Assembly: GCF_001548095.1 (NCBI RefSeq)
Contig: NZ_AP014815.1
Location: forward strand, 1,673,656 to 1,737,655
DNA from: Geminocystis sp. NIES-3708
GTDB lineage: Bacteria; Cyanobacteriota; Cyanobacteriia; Cyanobacteriales; Cyanobacteriaceae
Direction: 5' to 3'
DNA: 64,000 nt
In this document: one piece after another, positions 8,206 through 17,561 of the stretch
Layout of the letters: every line of letters begins with the position of its first letter
How positions within the stretch are numbered: position 1 is the stretch's first letter
Translations under genes and position numbers: made by a program
Notes under the pieces: generated by a model
The model's database searches: none
Seen by the model: the letters and a program-made list of their open reading frames with translations, nothing else
What the model was told of the DNA's origin: nothing

Positions 8206-10446
8206 TTATAAAATTTTTTTCATATAATCACCCCATAATATCGCTGCCTGTCCACTACTGCTATTGGTGGCGGAATTATTATCATTCCCTAACCAAATTC
8301 CAGTCACTAAATTATCCTTCGCAACATAACCAATAAACCATAAATCAACACCTTTATTTGTTGTGCCTGTTTTACCCGCTTCATTTTTTCCTATGTAAGC
8401 ACTTCTACCCGTACCAGATGAAATTACTTGTTGCAACATTTGATCCATTGTTTTGGCAATTTTTGGCTTAATTGCTTGTTTTTGTTCATCTTTATTTTGA
8501 TTAAAACGGTAAATTTCTCGACAAGTATTATGTTTTTCGTAATCTTCACAATCTCTTCCATCTCGAATTACTTTTATAGCGTGAGGACGTGACCAAATTC
8601 CTTGATTGGCAAAAGCCGTATAAGCACCCGTCATTTCTAAAACGTTAACCTCACTTTGTCCTAATATTAAACCCGGTACTGGATTTAAGTTTGACTTTAT
8701 TCCCATTTTTTTTGCTGTTTCTACTACTTTATTTAAACCAACATCCTTCGCAACTCTCAAGGCAATGGCATTTTCTGATAAAGCTAAACCTTGATACATA
8801 TTTGTCGCTCCTCCTGATCTTTCACAAGCCCGATAGGTAAATCCTTGCCAACGAAGAGGACTGCAAGAATAGCTCTTATTTGCTGAAATTCCTGCTTCTA
8901 AGGCTGCGGTATAAGCAAAAACCTTAAAAGTTGAACCTGGTTGTCTTTGTGCTTGAGTAGCACGATTAAATTGACTTTGTCGATAGTCTTTTCCACCAAC
9001 TAAAGCAACTATTTCTCCATTTTTAGCTTTAATAGTGGCGATCGCACCTTCAGAAAAATTATTTTGTTTACCGTTAGAGTTCAGATGATTTTTGAGACTT
9101 TCTTCCGCAATAGCTTGAATTTTAGGATTCAAAGCTGTTTCAATAATAAAATCTCCTTCCTGAGTCAAATTATCTCCCAATAAGCGATTCATTTCTTGAA
9201 AAACGTGACCATAATAATAAGGTGCTAAAATTTTAGATAAAGTTTCTTGTGCTTTAGGGCTAATATAAATTCTTGATCTTCTAGCGTCAGAAGCCTCATC
9301 TTTAGTTATCATTCCTGCGTTTAACATTCTTTCTATGACTCGGTTACGTAATTTAACGGCGGTATCATAATCTTGCACAGGATTATAGGCATTAGGTGCA
9401 GGTAAAATAGCTACAAGGGTAGCGGATTCAGCTATATCTAAATCTCTGGCAGATTTATCAAAATAAAATTGTGCAGCGTCTTCAAAACCATACAAGTTTA
9501 CTCCTAAATAAACTCGATTAAGGTAAGTTTTCATGATTTCATCTTTGCTGTAAACTGTTTCTAGCTTCAAGGCTACAATCATTTCCCGTAGTTTACGAGC
9601 GAGATTATTTTCTCTCCCCACGTCAGGATAAATACTTCTTGCTAATTGTTGTGTTATAGTACTAGCACCCTGTTTAAGTCCATCTTCTCGTTTATTAATT
9701 AATATTGCTCTTAAAATGCCCAAAGGATCAACCCCAAAATGCCAATAGTAGCGACTATCTTCTGATGCCATTAATGCTTGAGGTAAAACAGGAGAAAATT
9801 CTTTTAAATCTTCCAATTCTCGGTGAGGGGAATCAATACGAGGAGAAAGTAGGGTTTTACCATCATCACCATACACCACCGTTGAACCCCCAACATGATC
9901 AGGAATAGGATAAACGTCATATTTTGCCCATTCAAAGTTGAGCCAAGCGATTATTAATAATAAGCTAACACCGCTCACAATTAAACCATAACGAGCAAAA
10001 ATCAAAGACTTTGGAGGACATTTATCAAAGCGTATTTCAATCACATCGGCTAATTCTGGCGGTCCAAGGGTGATAATATCGTTATGCTGAAGGGTTAAAG
10101 ATTGATAACGCTGATTGCCACAATAAACACCGTTAGTTGAATTTAAGTCTCGGATAATAAACTGTTCAGGATTATTAGTATCTCTTTCGATTACACAGTG
10201 AGTTTGACTGATAATTGCACTACGAATAACTATATCACAACTTTTAGTACTTCTCCCTATAATATAGCGATCACCTAATAATGGATAAAAAGAGGTATAG
10301 TTATCTTGTCCATTTTTAACATGAATTCCTTGTACTTTAGCATTCGGCTTTAAAGTAGGAAAATGTAACTGAGTTTGGATATTTTGCCATATTCCCGTAA
10401 CTACCTTACTGATAGAAGAATCTGAGTTACCCGAAGGATTATCCAT
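8206..10446 (-). CDS. Class A penicillin-binding protein with N-terminal FHA domain
   Basis: Bifunctional peptidoglycan synthase: GT51 glycosyltransferase plus transpeptidase. Residues 55-128 form an FHA domain (GRS at 64-66, SAIISQTHCVIERD, then LNSTNGVYCG), a phosphothreonine reader on the cytoplasmic side. A single transmembrane helix lies at about 147-169. The GT51 domain (about 185-355) has the catalytic Glu229 in ASEDSRYYWHFGVDP and the GASTITQQLAR motif. The transpeptidase (about 430-740) has Ser505-x-x-Lys508 (STFK), SEN at 558-560 and KTGT from Lys692. The FHA suggests regulation by Ser/Thr kinases; the kinase at 2989-4266 is a nearby candidate (inference). Confidence 0.93.
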   Translation of the reverse strand: MDNPSGNSDSSISKVVTGIWQNIQTQLHFPTLKPNAKVQGIHVKNGQDNYTSFYPLLGDRYIIGRSTKSCDIVIRSAIISQTHCVIERDTNNPEQFIIRDLNSTNGVYCGNQRYQSLTLQHNDIITLGPPELADVIEIRFDKCPPKSLIFARYGLIVSGVSLLLIIAWLNFEWAKYDVYPIPDHVGGSTVVYGDDGKTLLSPRIDSPHRELEDLKEFSPVLPQALMASEDSRYYWHFGVDPLGILRAILINKREDGLKQGASTITQQLARSIYPDVGRENNLARKLREMIVALKLETVYSKDEIMKTYLNRVYLGVNLYGFEDAAQFYFDKSARDLDIAESATLVAILPAPNAYNPVQDYDTAVKLRNRVIERMLNAGMITKDEASDARRSRIYISPKAQETLSKILAPYYYGHVFQEMNRLLGDNLTQEGDFIIETALNPKIQAIAEESLKNHLNSNGKQNNFSEGAIATIKAKNGEIVALVGGKDYRQSQFNRATQAQRQPGSTFKVFAYTAALEAGISANKSYSCSPLRWQGFTYRACERSGGATNMYQGLALSENAIALRVAKDVGLNKVVETAKKMGIKSNLNPVPGLILGQSEVNVLEMTGAYTAFANQGIWSRPHAIKVIRDGRDCEDYEKHNTCREIYRFNQNKDEQKQAIKPKIAKTMDQMLQQVISSGTGRSAYIGKNEAGKTGTTNKGVDLWFIGYVAKDNLVTGIWLGNDNNSATNSSSGQAAILWGDYMKKIL

Positions 10447-10773
10447 AATTTACGTTCAAACTTTGTCAAAGAAGGAATTTTTAACTATACAAGTATATCT
10501 TGAAAATCCTTATCTTTGGATCAATTAATATACCTATTACTTATTACTAAGGGGTTATTAAATAAACCAAAAAGCCATAAAAAAAAGGTTTAAGCTCGGA
10601 CGTATCTAAGTTGATTGGTGAAGATAGGCAATGGGCAATGGGTAATATTTTGAGATATTTTCATTAGTTTGAAAAAATGCAAGTTAAATGCGTCCTAGTT
10701 TATCCTTATTTTTCCTAGTCTTCTCTTTTCCTAACTGCTACCTTCACACTCAAAATTTTTCGGCAACCCTTAG
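10447..10773. other. Intergenic region, 327 bases
   Basis: No gene seen. It carries a short tandem repeat of GGCAATG (two copies near 10627) of a kind scattered through cyanobacterial intergenic DNA, and A/T-rich runs. No convincing terminator or promoter was recognised. Confidence 0.5.
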
Positions 10774-11670
10774 TTAATTACTTTCCCACAATTGCCATGC
10801 CAATTTTGCCGCCCCCACCATTCCCGCTTGATTTCCCAATTCTGCTACCATCAACCTTAAGTTAATACGAGAGCTTTCTAAAACTCTACGATTAATTTCT
10901 GCTTTAGTGGAAGGCAAGAAAAATTGACTACTAGCACTTACACCACCGCCAATAATAATCGCTTCAGGTGTCAATATATAGATTAAACTAGCTAATCCTG
11001 ACCCTAATTGCTTACCATAATTTTGCCAAAATGTCAAAGCTTCAATGTTATTATTTTCTGCTAATTGTCCTAATTCCGCAGGAGTTTTATTTGTATCTCG
11101 ATAAATTGCTGTAGCAGATACATATTGTTCAAGTGATCCTTGATTACCGCTATTACAATTATGTCCATCAGGGTTAAGGGTGATTAAACCCAATTCTCCT
11201 GCTGATCCTAGATGTCCTGTAAATAACTTACCATTAAGTATTATTGCACCACCAACTCCTGTACCTAGAGTTAAAAGAATCAAGTTTTGATAATGTTTTC
11301 CTGCCCCTAACCATGCCTCTCCTAATCCAGCACAGTTGGCATCGTTAGCGATGATAGTTTTTAAGCCTGTTTTGATTTCCAATTCATCGGCTAAAGGAAC
11401 ATTTTTCCATCCTGATAAATTAATGGCAACTAATGTTATTCTGCCATGAGCGTCCGCTGGTCCTGGTGTACCTATTCCTAGGGCTACAGCTTTTTTATTG
11501 GAATTTAATTGTATTACTATATTGGCGATCGCATCAATAACACTTTCAGGGGTAGCTGGTTGGGGGGTAGGAATAGTAACAGATTCTAAACAAGTACCAT
11601 TTTCGAGAAATCTGCCTAACTTTATAGCCGTACCGCCTAAATCAACCCCTATTACTTCTTTTTCTGTCAT
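10774..11670 (-). CDS. ROK-family glucokinase
   Basis: 298 aa ROK kinase, probably phosphorylating glucose with ATP. Phosphate-binding loop DLGGTAIKLGRF at about 10-21; catalytic Asp in NDANCAGLGE; GTGVGGAIILNG; C-terminal GGGVSAS. The usual ROK zinc motif C-x-C-G-x-x-G-C is altered: the sequence is CNSGNQGSLE, keeping the first Cys but with Ser at the other two positions, so metal binding there is doubtful. This may be a cyanobacterial variant. It lies 83 bases downstream of rdgB on the same strand and could be co-transcribed. Sugar specificity is inferred from the family. Confidence 0.85.
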   Translation of the reverse strand: MTEKEVIGVDLGGTAIKLGRFLENGTCLESVTIPTPQPATPESVIDAIANIVIQLNSNKKAVALGIGTPGPADAHGRITLVAINLSGWKNVPLADELEIKTGLKTIIANDANCAGLGEAWLGAGKHYQNLILLTLGTGVGGAIILNGKLFTGHLGSAGELGLITLNPDGHNCNSGNQGSLEQYVSATAIYRDTNKTPAELGQLAENNNIEALTFWQNYGKQLGSGLASLIYILTPEAIIIGGGVSASSQFFLPSTKAEINRRVLESSRINLRLMVAELGNQAGMVGAAKLAWQLWESN

Positions 11671-11752
11671 TTTCTTTTATTTAATTAACATTTCTATCAT
11701 TATTTATCATAAAAACTTTATTCTCTACCTGTCCATTTGTCTATTCTTTTTC

Positions 11753-12328
11753 TCACTTAAGCCGAGATTTAAGTAAAGGTGTTAAGTTGGTAAATGCTTT
11801 TCCCCGATGGCTTATTTTTGCTTTTAATTCTGGTGACATTTGTGCAAAGGTTTTGTTAAATTCAGGCACAAAAAAAATTGGGTCATAGCCAAAACCATTA
11901 TTTCCTCTTGCTTCTGTTAATATTTCCCCCGCACAAATACCCTCAGTTTGAATGATTATTTCTCCTTCAGGATTGGTAATAGCCACAGCACAAACAAATT
12001 GGGCATTACGATTATTTTCTCCTTCTAATTCTTTTAATAAACGAGTAATGCGATCTTGATCTGTTTTACCATATCTAGCAGAAAAAATACCTGGTTGTCC
12101 ATTTAACGCATCTACCATTAAACCAGAATCATCGGCGATCGCCCATTGTTTTAATGCTTTAGAGATTTCTGAGGCTTTAAGAATCGCATTTTCCAAAAAA
12201 GTTAACCCCGTTTCTTCTATGTCTAATTCTGAAGGTTTTAAAGCCAATTCAATGTTAAATTCCCTTAAATATCCCTGTATTTCTCGAAGTTTACCCGCAT
12301 TTCCTGTGGCTACAACTAACTTTTTCAT
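11753..12328 (-). CDS. rdgB: XTP/dITP diphosphatase (non-canonical purine NTP pyrophosphatase)
   Basis: 191 aa HAM1/RdgB protein that removes ITP, dITP and XTP from the nucleotide pool. Family signatures: VVATGNAGKLREI at the N-terminus, ADDSGLMVDALNGQPGIFSA with the catalytic Asp, then RGNNGFGYDPIF, and the end SHRGKA. Normal length. Last recognisable core gene before the accessory island begins. Confidence 0.95.
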   Translation of the reverse strand: MKKLVVATGNAGKLREIQGYLREFNIELALKPSELDIEETGLTFLENAILKASEISKALKQWAIADDSGLMVDALNGQPGIFSARYGKTDQDRITRLLKELEGENNRNAQFVCAVAITNPEGEIIIQTEGICAGEILTEARGNNGFGYDPIFFVPEFNKTFAQMSPELKAKISHRGKAFTNLTPLLKSRLK

Positions 12329-12519
12329 AATTCAAACATTATTTAATTCCAAATAATTAAAAATGATACCCTAAACCTCAATAAAAAGCCTTCGTCATCT
12401 AACCTTTAATAAAAACCGATTTTACTTTCAACTTGCTTACAAAAAACGATTAGACAGTGATCAATAATTTATATTAGGTTTAGATAAAAAAATAGAAGTA
12501 ATATTTATTAATAAAATAA

Positions 12520-12747
12520 ATGGAATTAAAAACTAAAATATTGGAAATGCTGGAAAAAATACCCTTATGTCTTCAAAAGGAATTATTACACTATGAAAAG
12601 TATCATCAAGAAAAATATCATCAAGAAAATCTGATTCAAGATAATTCTACTATTAGAAGTCAAATAGACAGATTAAAACATATTTGTGATGAATCTTTTA
12701 ACAATATTAAGGAGATTTTTTTCCTTAGCTGGTTTATGACAGGATAG
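12520..12747 (+). CDS. Small antitoxin-like protein, probably damaged
   Basis: 75 aa. The start MELKTKILEMLEKIPLCLQK resembles the N-terminus of VapB/DUF2281-type antitoxins (MELKEKILE-LEKLP-SLQ). A 5-residue unit KYHQE is repeated (KYHQEKYHQE), and the hydrophobic C-terminus is unlike the family, suggesting a changed reading frame. A truncated PIN-toxin start follows about 50 bases downstream on the same strand, supporting a decayed vapBC pair. Confidence 0.4.
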   Translation: MELKTKILEMLEKIPLCLQKELLHYEKYHQEKYHQENLIQDNSTIRSQIDRLKHICDESFNNIKEIFFLSWFMTG

Positions 12748-12798
12748 GGAAATTTCGATCCAATCAATTAGTAAACAATCATCGTTAGATAAAACTAA

Positions 12799-12864
12799 AT
12801 GATATTAAGTGATACAAATATTTTGATAGAGTTATATCAAAACAATTCTCAAATTATCGATTAA
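12799..12864 (+). pseudogene. N-terminal fragment of a VapC-type PIN toxin
   Basis: A 21-codon ORF reads MILSDTNILIELYQNNSQII-D-stop. The first ten residues are the typical PIN-domain start, with the metal-binding Asp in SDTNILIE. The rest of the roughly 130-aa domain is missing. It sits just after the antitoxin-like ORF at 12520-12747. Confidence 0.65.
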
Positions 12865-12904
12865 AATATCCGTATCAATTAATTTTTTTTTAGTCATTTA
12901 ATTA

Positions 12905-13134
12905 TTACCATTCTTACTTTGTATTTTGTCTGACATAATTAATGTTGCTTTTTATATTATCTATCTTTTAACATTTTAATAAAAGATTCCTTATCTATAT
13001 CTTCTGTGACTTCAATATTTTCGCTTTTTAATGAAGAATAAAGTTTTTTATAATTCAATAAAATCTAGTAAGAATAATTATACTTCTTCAGGAAAAGTAT
13101 CAATTTTGGCTTTCATTAAGTCTGAGATCGAAAT
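12905..13134 (-). pseudogene. Decayed VapB-type antitoxin downstream of methyltransferase copy 1
   Basis: Aligned with the intact antitoxin at 41226-41441, the start codon ATG has become ATT (13134-13132). Reading on gives ISISDLMKAKIDTFPEEV, a stop, then pieces DFIEL, SENIEVTEDIDKESFIKMLK and a tail resembling VRQ...EW. It occupies the same position relative to the methyltransferase as the intact antitoxin does in the second copy, and resembles the remnant at 14717-14959. Confidence 0.7.
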
Positions 13135-14163
13135 AAAATACCTCTAAATAAGTTTCATAGATATATCAGATTATAACAAAATCAATTCAGCAAATAAATG
13201 ATTAATCTCTAAAACATTTTCAATGATCGATTTTAAAACATTAACCACCAAACTATTTCCGAATTGTTTATAAGCAATATTGTTACTATTACTAATAATA
13301 AAATCATCAGCAAACCCCATGATTCTCGCACATTCTCTTGGTGCTAATTTTCTAATTTTACGATTAATTAAATAAATCCCCGTTTTCGCCCCAATACCAC
13401 CACCATAAGCCGATAAAGTGATAGTATGACCAAATTGATGATAAATTCTTTCCCCCTGCCCTCCCTTATTAATAGTACCAATTCTAATGGGTTTTTGCGG
13501 ATAATTGCCTAAAATATCTCTAGTTATCTCTAAATTTTCCTTAATTTTTATATCATTTCTATTAATAATAAAATCCTTAGTTTCTGAGTCATCTAAACAA
13601 AAATCGATTAAACTTGTTGCCTTACCATAACTATGAGGAAAAGTAAACTTTTTAACCTTTAAATCTTTTCTAAAACCTAAAATATAGATTCTTTCTCGTT
13701 TTTGAGGTACACCAAAATTAGAAGCATTTAAGGCTTGATAAAAAACATCATAACCAATCTCATCTAACGTATTTTCAACAACTTTTAAGGTTTTTCCCTC
13801 ATCATGCCTAGCAAAATTTTTCACATTTTCTAAGATTAATAATGACGGTTGATGATATTGGGCAATTCTCACTATATCAAAAAATAAAGTACCCCTAGTA
13901 TCATTAAATCCTAATTGTTTCCCTGAAATACTAAAGGCTTGACAGGGAAAACCTGCACACAAAATATCATGACTAGGTATCTCATTTTCGGGAATTATGG
14001 TTATATCTCCTTCGGGTAAAATACCATAATTTTTTAAGTAAATTTCCTGACAATATTTATCCCATTCAGAAACAAAAACACATTTAGCACCATAATAACT
14101 TAATGCTTGATGAAAACTGCTAATTCCAGCGAATAAATCAATAAATTTTAACCCTGTTAACAT
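13126..14163 (-). repeat. Long direct repeat, copy 1
   Basis: About 1.0 kb covering the methyltransferase gene and the start of the following antitoxin. It matches 41433-42470 with few substitutions and in the same orientation. The copies enclose about 27 kb of accessory DNA and are long enough for homologous recombination. Confidence 0.85.
13171..14163 (-). CDS. DNA (cytosine-5-)-methyltransferase, copy 1 (probably inactive)
   Basis: 330 aa C5 methyltransferase. Motif IV with catalytic Cys is intact (GFPCQAFSISGKQLGF), as are motif VI (ENVKNF), motif VIII (PQKRERIYILGF) and a FGNS motif X. Motif I, which binds SAM, reads DLFAGISSFHQ where copy 2 has DLFAGIGGFHQ; loss of both glycines should harm cofactor binding. 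The conserved GFPDDF near the end is GFADDF here. Compared with the copy at 41478-42470 the protein is nearly identical, with more changes at conserved positions. No cognate restriction enzyme is adjacent. Recognition sequence unknown. Confidence 0.9.
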   Translation of the reverse strand: MLTGLKFIDLFAGISSFHQALSYYGAKCVFVSEWDKYCQEIYLKNYGILPEGDITIIPENEIPSHDILCAGFPCQAFSISGKQLGFNDTRGTLFFDIVRIAQYHQPSLLILENVKNFARHDEGKTLKVVENTLDEIGYDVFYQALNASNFGVPQKRERIYILGFRKDLKVKKFTFPHSYGKATSLIDFCLDDSETKDFIINRNDIKIKENLEITRDILGNYPQKPIRIGTINKGGQGERIYHQFGHTITLSAYGGGIGAKTGIYLINRKIRKLAPRECARIMGFADDFIISNSNNIAYKQFGNSLVVNVLKSIIENVLEINHLFAELILL

Positions 14164-14179
14164 TAAATTATTTTAAATT

Positions 14180-14450
14180 TTAGTAAACTTGATCATGATT
14201 TCCTATATCAATAAATACAATTTTATCTGTATCAATGAAATAAAAAACTACTCTTTGATCATATTCAATACTAAAACTCCATAAATCTTTGAGTTTTCCT
14301 GCATAGTTTATGAGTTTTTAATCTTGAATCAAAGGGATTATTTTTAAATATTTCCAGTTTATTTCTAAATTTTTGTTCTAAATTTATATTACCTTTAATC
14401 CTTTTTTTATAAGCTCGTTTAAAAGATTCATCAAAACTTATTTCTAACAT
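14180..14450 (-). pseudogene. RelE/YafQ-type mRNA interferase toxin, frameshifted
   Basis: ATG at 14450 overlaps the antitoxin stop (TAATG). The reading starts MLEISFDESFKRAYKKRIKG, then NPFDSRLKTHKL. The frame breaks near 14305, and in another frame the family's C-terminal half continues: KLKDLWSFSIEYDQRVVFYF, then DTDKIVFIDIGNHDQVY and a stop at 14180. RelE/YafQ toxins are about 90 aa, as here when the frame is restored. The toxin is dead but its antitoxin is intact. Confidence 0.85.
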
Positions 14451-14656
14451 TAATTTTCCAAAGACTCCATTAACTCATCTATGTCTGAAGAAAAGTGTAA
14501 TTTACCTTCTTTATGGTTTTCTTTACTAATTAAATAATTCTGATAAATTTCTTCTCTTTTATCTTCGATTAAATAATGTTCAATGAGTGATTTTATCTCA
14601 TTTTTTTCTTCATTAGATAGTTTTTTAACTGCTTCCACTACGTCACAAAAAGTCAT
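14450..14656 (-). CDS. Type II antitoxin of a RelE/YafQ-type module
   Basis: 68 aa, acidic, mostly helical: MTFCDVVEAVKKLSNEEKNE followed by a helix ending in SSDIDELMESLEN, a pattern common in cyanobacterial small antitoxins paired with RelE-family toxins. The stop overlaps the toxin ATG by one base. Since the partner toxin is frameshifted, this is an orphan antitoxin. Family assignment by resemblance and context. Confidence 0.65.
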   Translation of the reverse strand: MTFCDVVEAVKKLSNEEKNEIKSLIEHYLIEDKREEIYQNYLISKENHKEGKLHFSSDIDELMESLEN

Positions 14657-14716
14657 ATTATTTAATAATTACCTGATTAATTAAATAGTTACTATTATAG
14701 CTTGTATATTATTTAA

Positions 14717-14959
14717 TTAATACCATTCTTATTTTCTAATTTGTCTTACTCATTCACTGCTATTTTTCATATCTTCTCTATCTTTCCATATTCCAATAAA
14801 AGATTGTTTATTTATTTTATCAGTAACATCTAAATCTATATTTTTATCTTTTAATGGGGGATAGCGTTTTTTTTATAATTCAATAAAATCTAGTAATAAT
14901 AATTATACTTTTTTTGAGAAAGTATCAATGTCCGCTTTTATTAAGTCACCAACAGTCAT
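14717..14959 (-). pseudogene. Decayed antitoxin gene related to the one at 12905-13134
   Basis: ATG at 14959 gives MTVGDLIKADIDTFSKKV, then a stop. Recognisable pieces continue: LLLLDFIEL, a frame break, KINKQSFIGIWKDREDMKNS, then TGA where Trp is expected (SSE-stop-VRQIRK), another stop and a final EW. This is the skeleton of a common cyanobacterial VapB-type antitoxin ending in DREDM.DSS.WVR..R..EW. It is homologous to 12905-13134, so both come from one family or a local duplication. Confidence 0.7.
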
Positions 14960-15003
14960 AAAATACCTCTAATCAATAAAATAAATTAATCGGCGTTGGT
15001 GAA

Positions 15004-17227
15004 TCAGACTATGAATAAAAATATTTTGAAGATAAATTTTGATTCTGTAGTGTAATCAGCATCTTGGAGATTTTGCCCTACGGAGAGAGTTTCAGAACCG
15101 ATTAAAACAGCTATTTCTTCATCAGCAGATGGTTTATTACCTTTAGCGTTGGCGGAGGGAGCAAATAACCTAAATAACTCTAATCTTGTTATTCCTTTTT
15201 TCTCCCGCTGATTCTTGACTAGATTATGTTTATTTACCTTAACTATCTGATTATCGTTAAAGTAACGTTTATTACCCCCCATTGCCATACCAATACCTTT
15301 AGAAGTAATAATCAATCGTATCTTGTGCCATGTAGCGGTAGTAATCAATAACAGTATCAGCAAAAGTAGAAATTAATAATACTTTGTGACCTGATTTAAC
15401 TAATTCTCGGACTTTAGCGGTAACAATCTCTCTTTTGTGGTCAGTAATAAACTCATCCTTTAATAAACTCTCAATTTCTCTTAATTGCTCTAAATCACTA
15501 TCACAGTCTGTTAACATTCTCTGATAAATATCGATCGCTCTTTCATCGGTTAAATTATGAGTCACTAAATTGATACTGGTTTTTAACTGTTGTCTGCTAT
15601 CTTCTTGGTTATTATCCGTTTCTTCTTCCCCCTCATCTTCCTCAAAACCTTCTTCCCAATTATCAAAGTCAAGTAAATTATCCTCTAACTCATCTTGGTT
15701 TAACTCATTCTCAGTAATAAAATCATAATGTAATAACAAAAACTGCTTTAATCCTTCACCGTTAGCTGTTACACTCTCTAATCTTCTCTGTAATAGTATA
15801 ATGCGATCGCTAAAATTCTTAATAGTTCTTCTTAGTGCATACATACTAGATTCAGCTCTTTGTAAGAACATCCGCCGTTGGTTGCGTAGTAAAGAACGTT
15901 GCTCGACAGTATCAGTAAAATAGCGGATAGGGTCAGCAAAGGGGATAAATAAGCTATTCTCAAATTGAGTGAATATCTGTTCTAAAGCTGTTTCTGTTTC
16001 TGTTTCAAATTCAACGGGTAACCATTCTGCTATCCTCTTAGCGTATAGGTTTAAATCAGGGGTGGCATCCCTCAACATTTTACGGGTGCGTTGCAAAAAT
16101 AACTCTCGGTAAACGTTACGAAAAATAGGGGTATTATCAGTAAAGTTTTCTACTCCTATTTCTCTATTACTAAACCAATGAGATAATTCTGAAGGAAATC
16201 CTAAATCAGTGAATCCCTCTGGACGAGTTAAAAAAGGTGATAAAATATTATAAATGTCTTCTCTGCGATTATTCCACGGGGTAGCAGTCAACAGTAAATA
16301 ATATCTTTGTCTGTTATCAACTATATCCTGTTGTCTAATGCGTAAACAAGTTTTATGGATACGGTTATTATAGTTTCTGATACCCTCATGGACTTCATCA
16401 ATAATCACTAATTCAGCACCACCAAAACGGTTAAAGTCATCGAAGAAGTTACTATTTTTACGACTCATCAGGTTTTTATTATAGAGTTCGTAATCGCCTT
16501 TTCTGAATCCTAACTCTCTCATTTCTCTTTCCCAGTTAGAATGTAATTTCTTGGCGGCGATAATTGCTATTCTTACTTGTCCTTGATTATATTGGTAAAG
16601 TTTAGCTACGGCGGAGGCTAACCTAGTTTTACCTAATCCCACCGCATCAGCACACACCGCCACCCCAAAATCCTGCATGATTCTATAACAGTGTTGAGAG
16701 CCTGATTTCTGATGTTCAAACAGGATACCATCATTAACCAATTCTACCAATAAATCACTATCTTCTACCCTCAGTAAATGGGGTTTTTGTTGAGCTAACC
16801 AATAAATAAAATCCTCTGGTTGTCCATGTCTTCCTTGTAAAATAAGTTCAACAGCTTCTTTGAATCCTTCAATCTCTGGAAATTCAGGTATTACTATTCT
16901 CTGGATAATCTCAATAGCTTGACTTAATTCTAATAAGTATGGTTTATCTGTACTAAGTATTATTTCTGTTAATTGTTGATGAGGATGTTCTGGTAATACC
17001 TGAAATTCTGTTATTATCTTTGTCTTATCCTGTTGTTTAATAGTAATTAAAATTAATTCATTATCAGGAAATACGATCGAGCTTACATTGTCTAAATTAT
17101 TACCAGTAATAGTAACAATAATATTTTCTCCTGCTCTTAATTGGTAAAAACTGATTGTGACTGCAAAGATTTCAAGAATCGACAAGAAGCCCAGAGAGTA
17201 CTTGATACTTTTCCTAATGACCCTCAT
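15004..17227 (-). pseudogene. SNF2/DEAD-type helicase, frameshifted and truncated at the 3' end
   Basis: From ATG 17227 the frame runs 642 codons. Residues about 30-100 look like a beta-sandwich of IPT/TIG type (RAGENIIVTITGNNLDNVSS; weak call). The helicase core follows: Walker A VGLGKT with Lys200, DEVH at 277-280, LLLTATPWNN at 311-320, and an acidic insert near 535-560. Domain 2 starts (HKVLLISTFADTVIDYYRYM) and then the frame breaks near 15300. A second frame carries the motif GSETLSVGQNLQDADY (about 15045-15095), after which homology stops and an unrelated tail ends at 15004. The arginine-finger motif VI is missing, so it is not a working helicase. A defence role is possible but unproven. 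Confidence 0.75.
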
Positions 17228-17381
17228 CGATTAGACTGAAATAAAGATGGTATAGCTTGTGAAGCACCGAAAAAATAACTTTACATTATTATCTATAAAA
17301 TCTGAAAAAATTTATTACCAATTAATTTTAAACAAACTTAAAGGTTTACAATTAATCAATAGTATTTTATCTATTTCATAA

Positions 17382-17558
17382 ATGGGTAAATTAATAAAAT
17401 CTAAAAATTGTAATTATTGTAGTAATTTAGTATCAACTCGTTATCGTATTCAATATGATCAGAGTCAAAAATGGATAATGGTTTGCCCAGATTGTTGGGA
17501 ATTATTAGCTAAAAATAACAAATTTTATCGTTATGGTGGTACATGGAAAGCTAAATAG
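17382..17558 (+). CDS. Small zinc-binding protein
   Basis: 58 aa: a CNYC pair (Cys10, Cys13) and a CPDC pair (Cys35, Cys38) about 20 residues apart form a zinc ribbon. The tail ends YRYGGTWKAK. The stop lies 3 bases before the ATG of the next gene, so the two are probably one operon. Function unknown. Confidence 0.7.
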   Translation: MGKLIKSKNCNYCSNLVSTRYRIQYDQSQKWIMVCPDCWELLAKNNKFYRYGGTWKAK

Positions 17559-17561
17559 ATT

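Noticed and set aside
13171-14163. Complete restriction-modification system
   Set aside because: No endonuclease gene stands next to either cytosine methyltransferase copy; only toxin-antitoxin debris and a GmrSD-like pseudogene.
15004-15363. Independent 119-aa gene
   Set aside because: Its middle part is the missing end of the helicase in another frame (GSETLSVGQNLQDAD), so it is part of the pseudogene.
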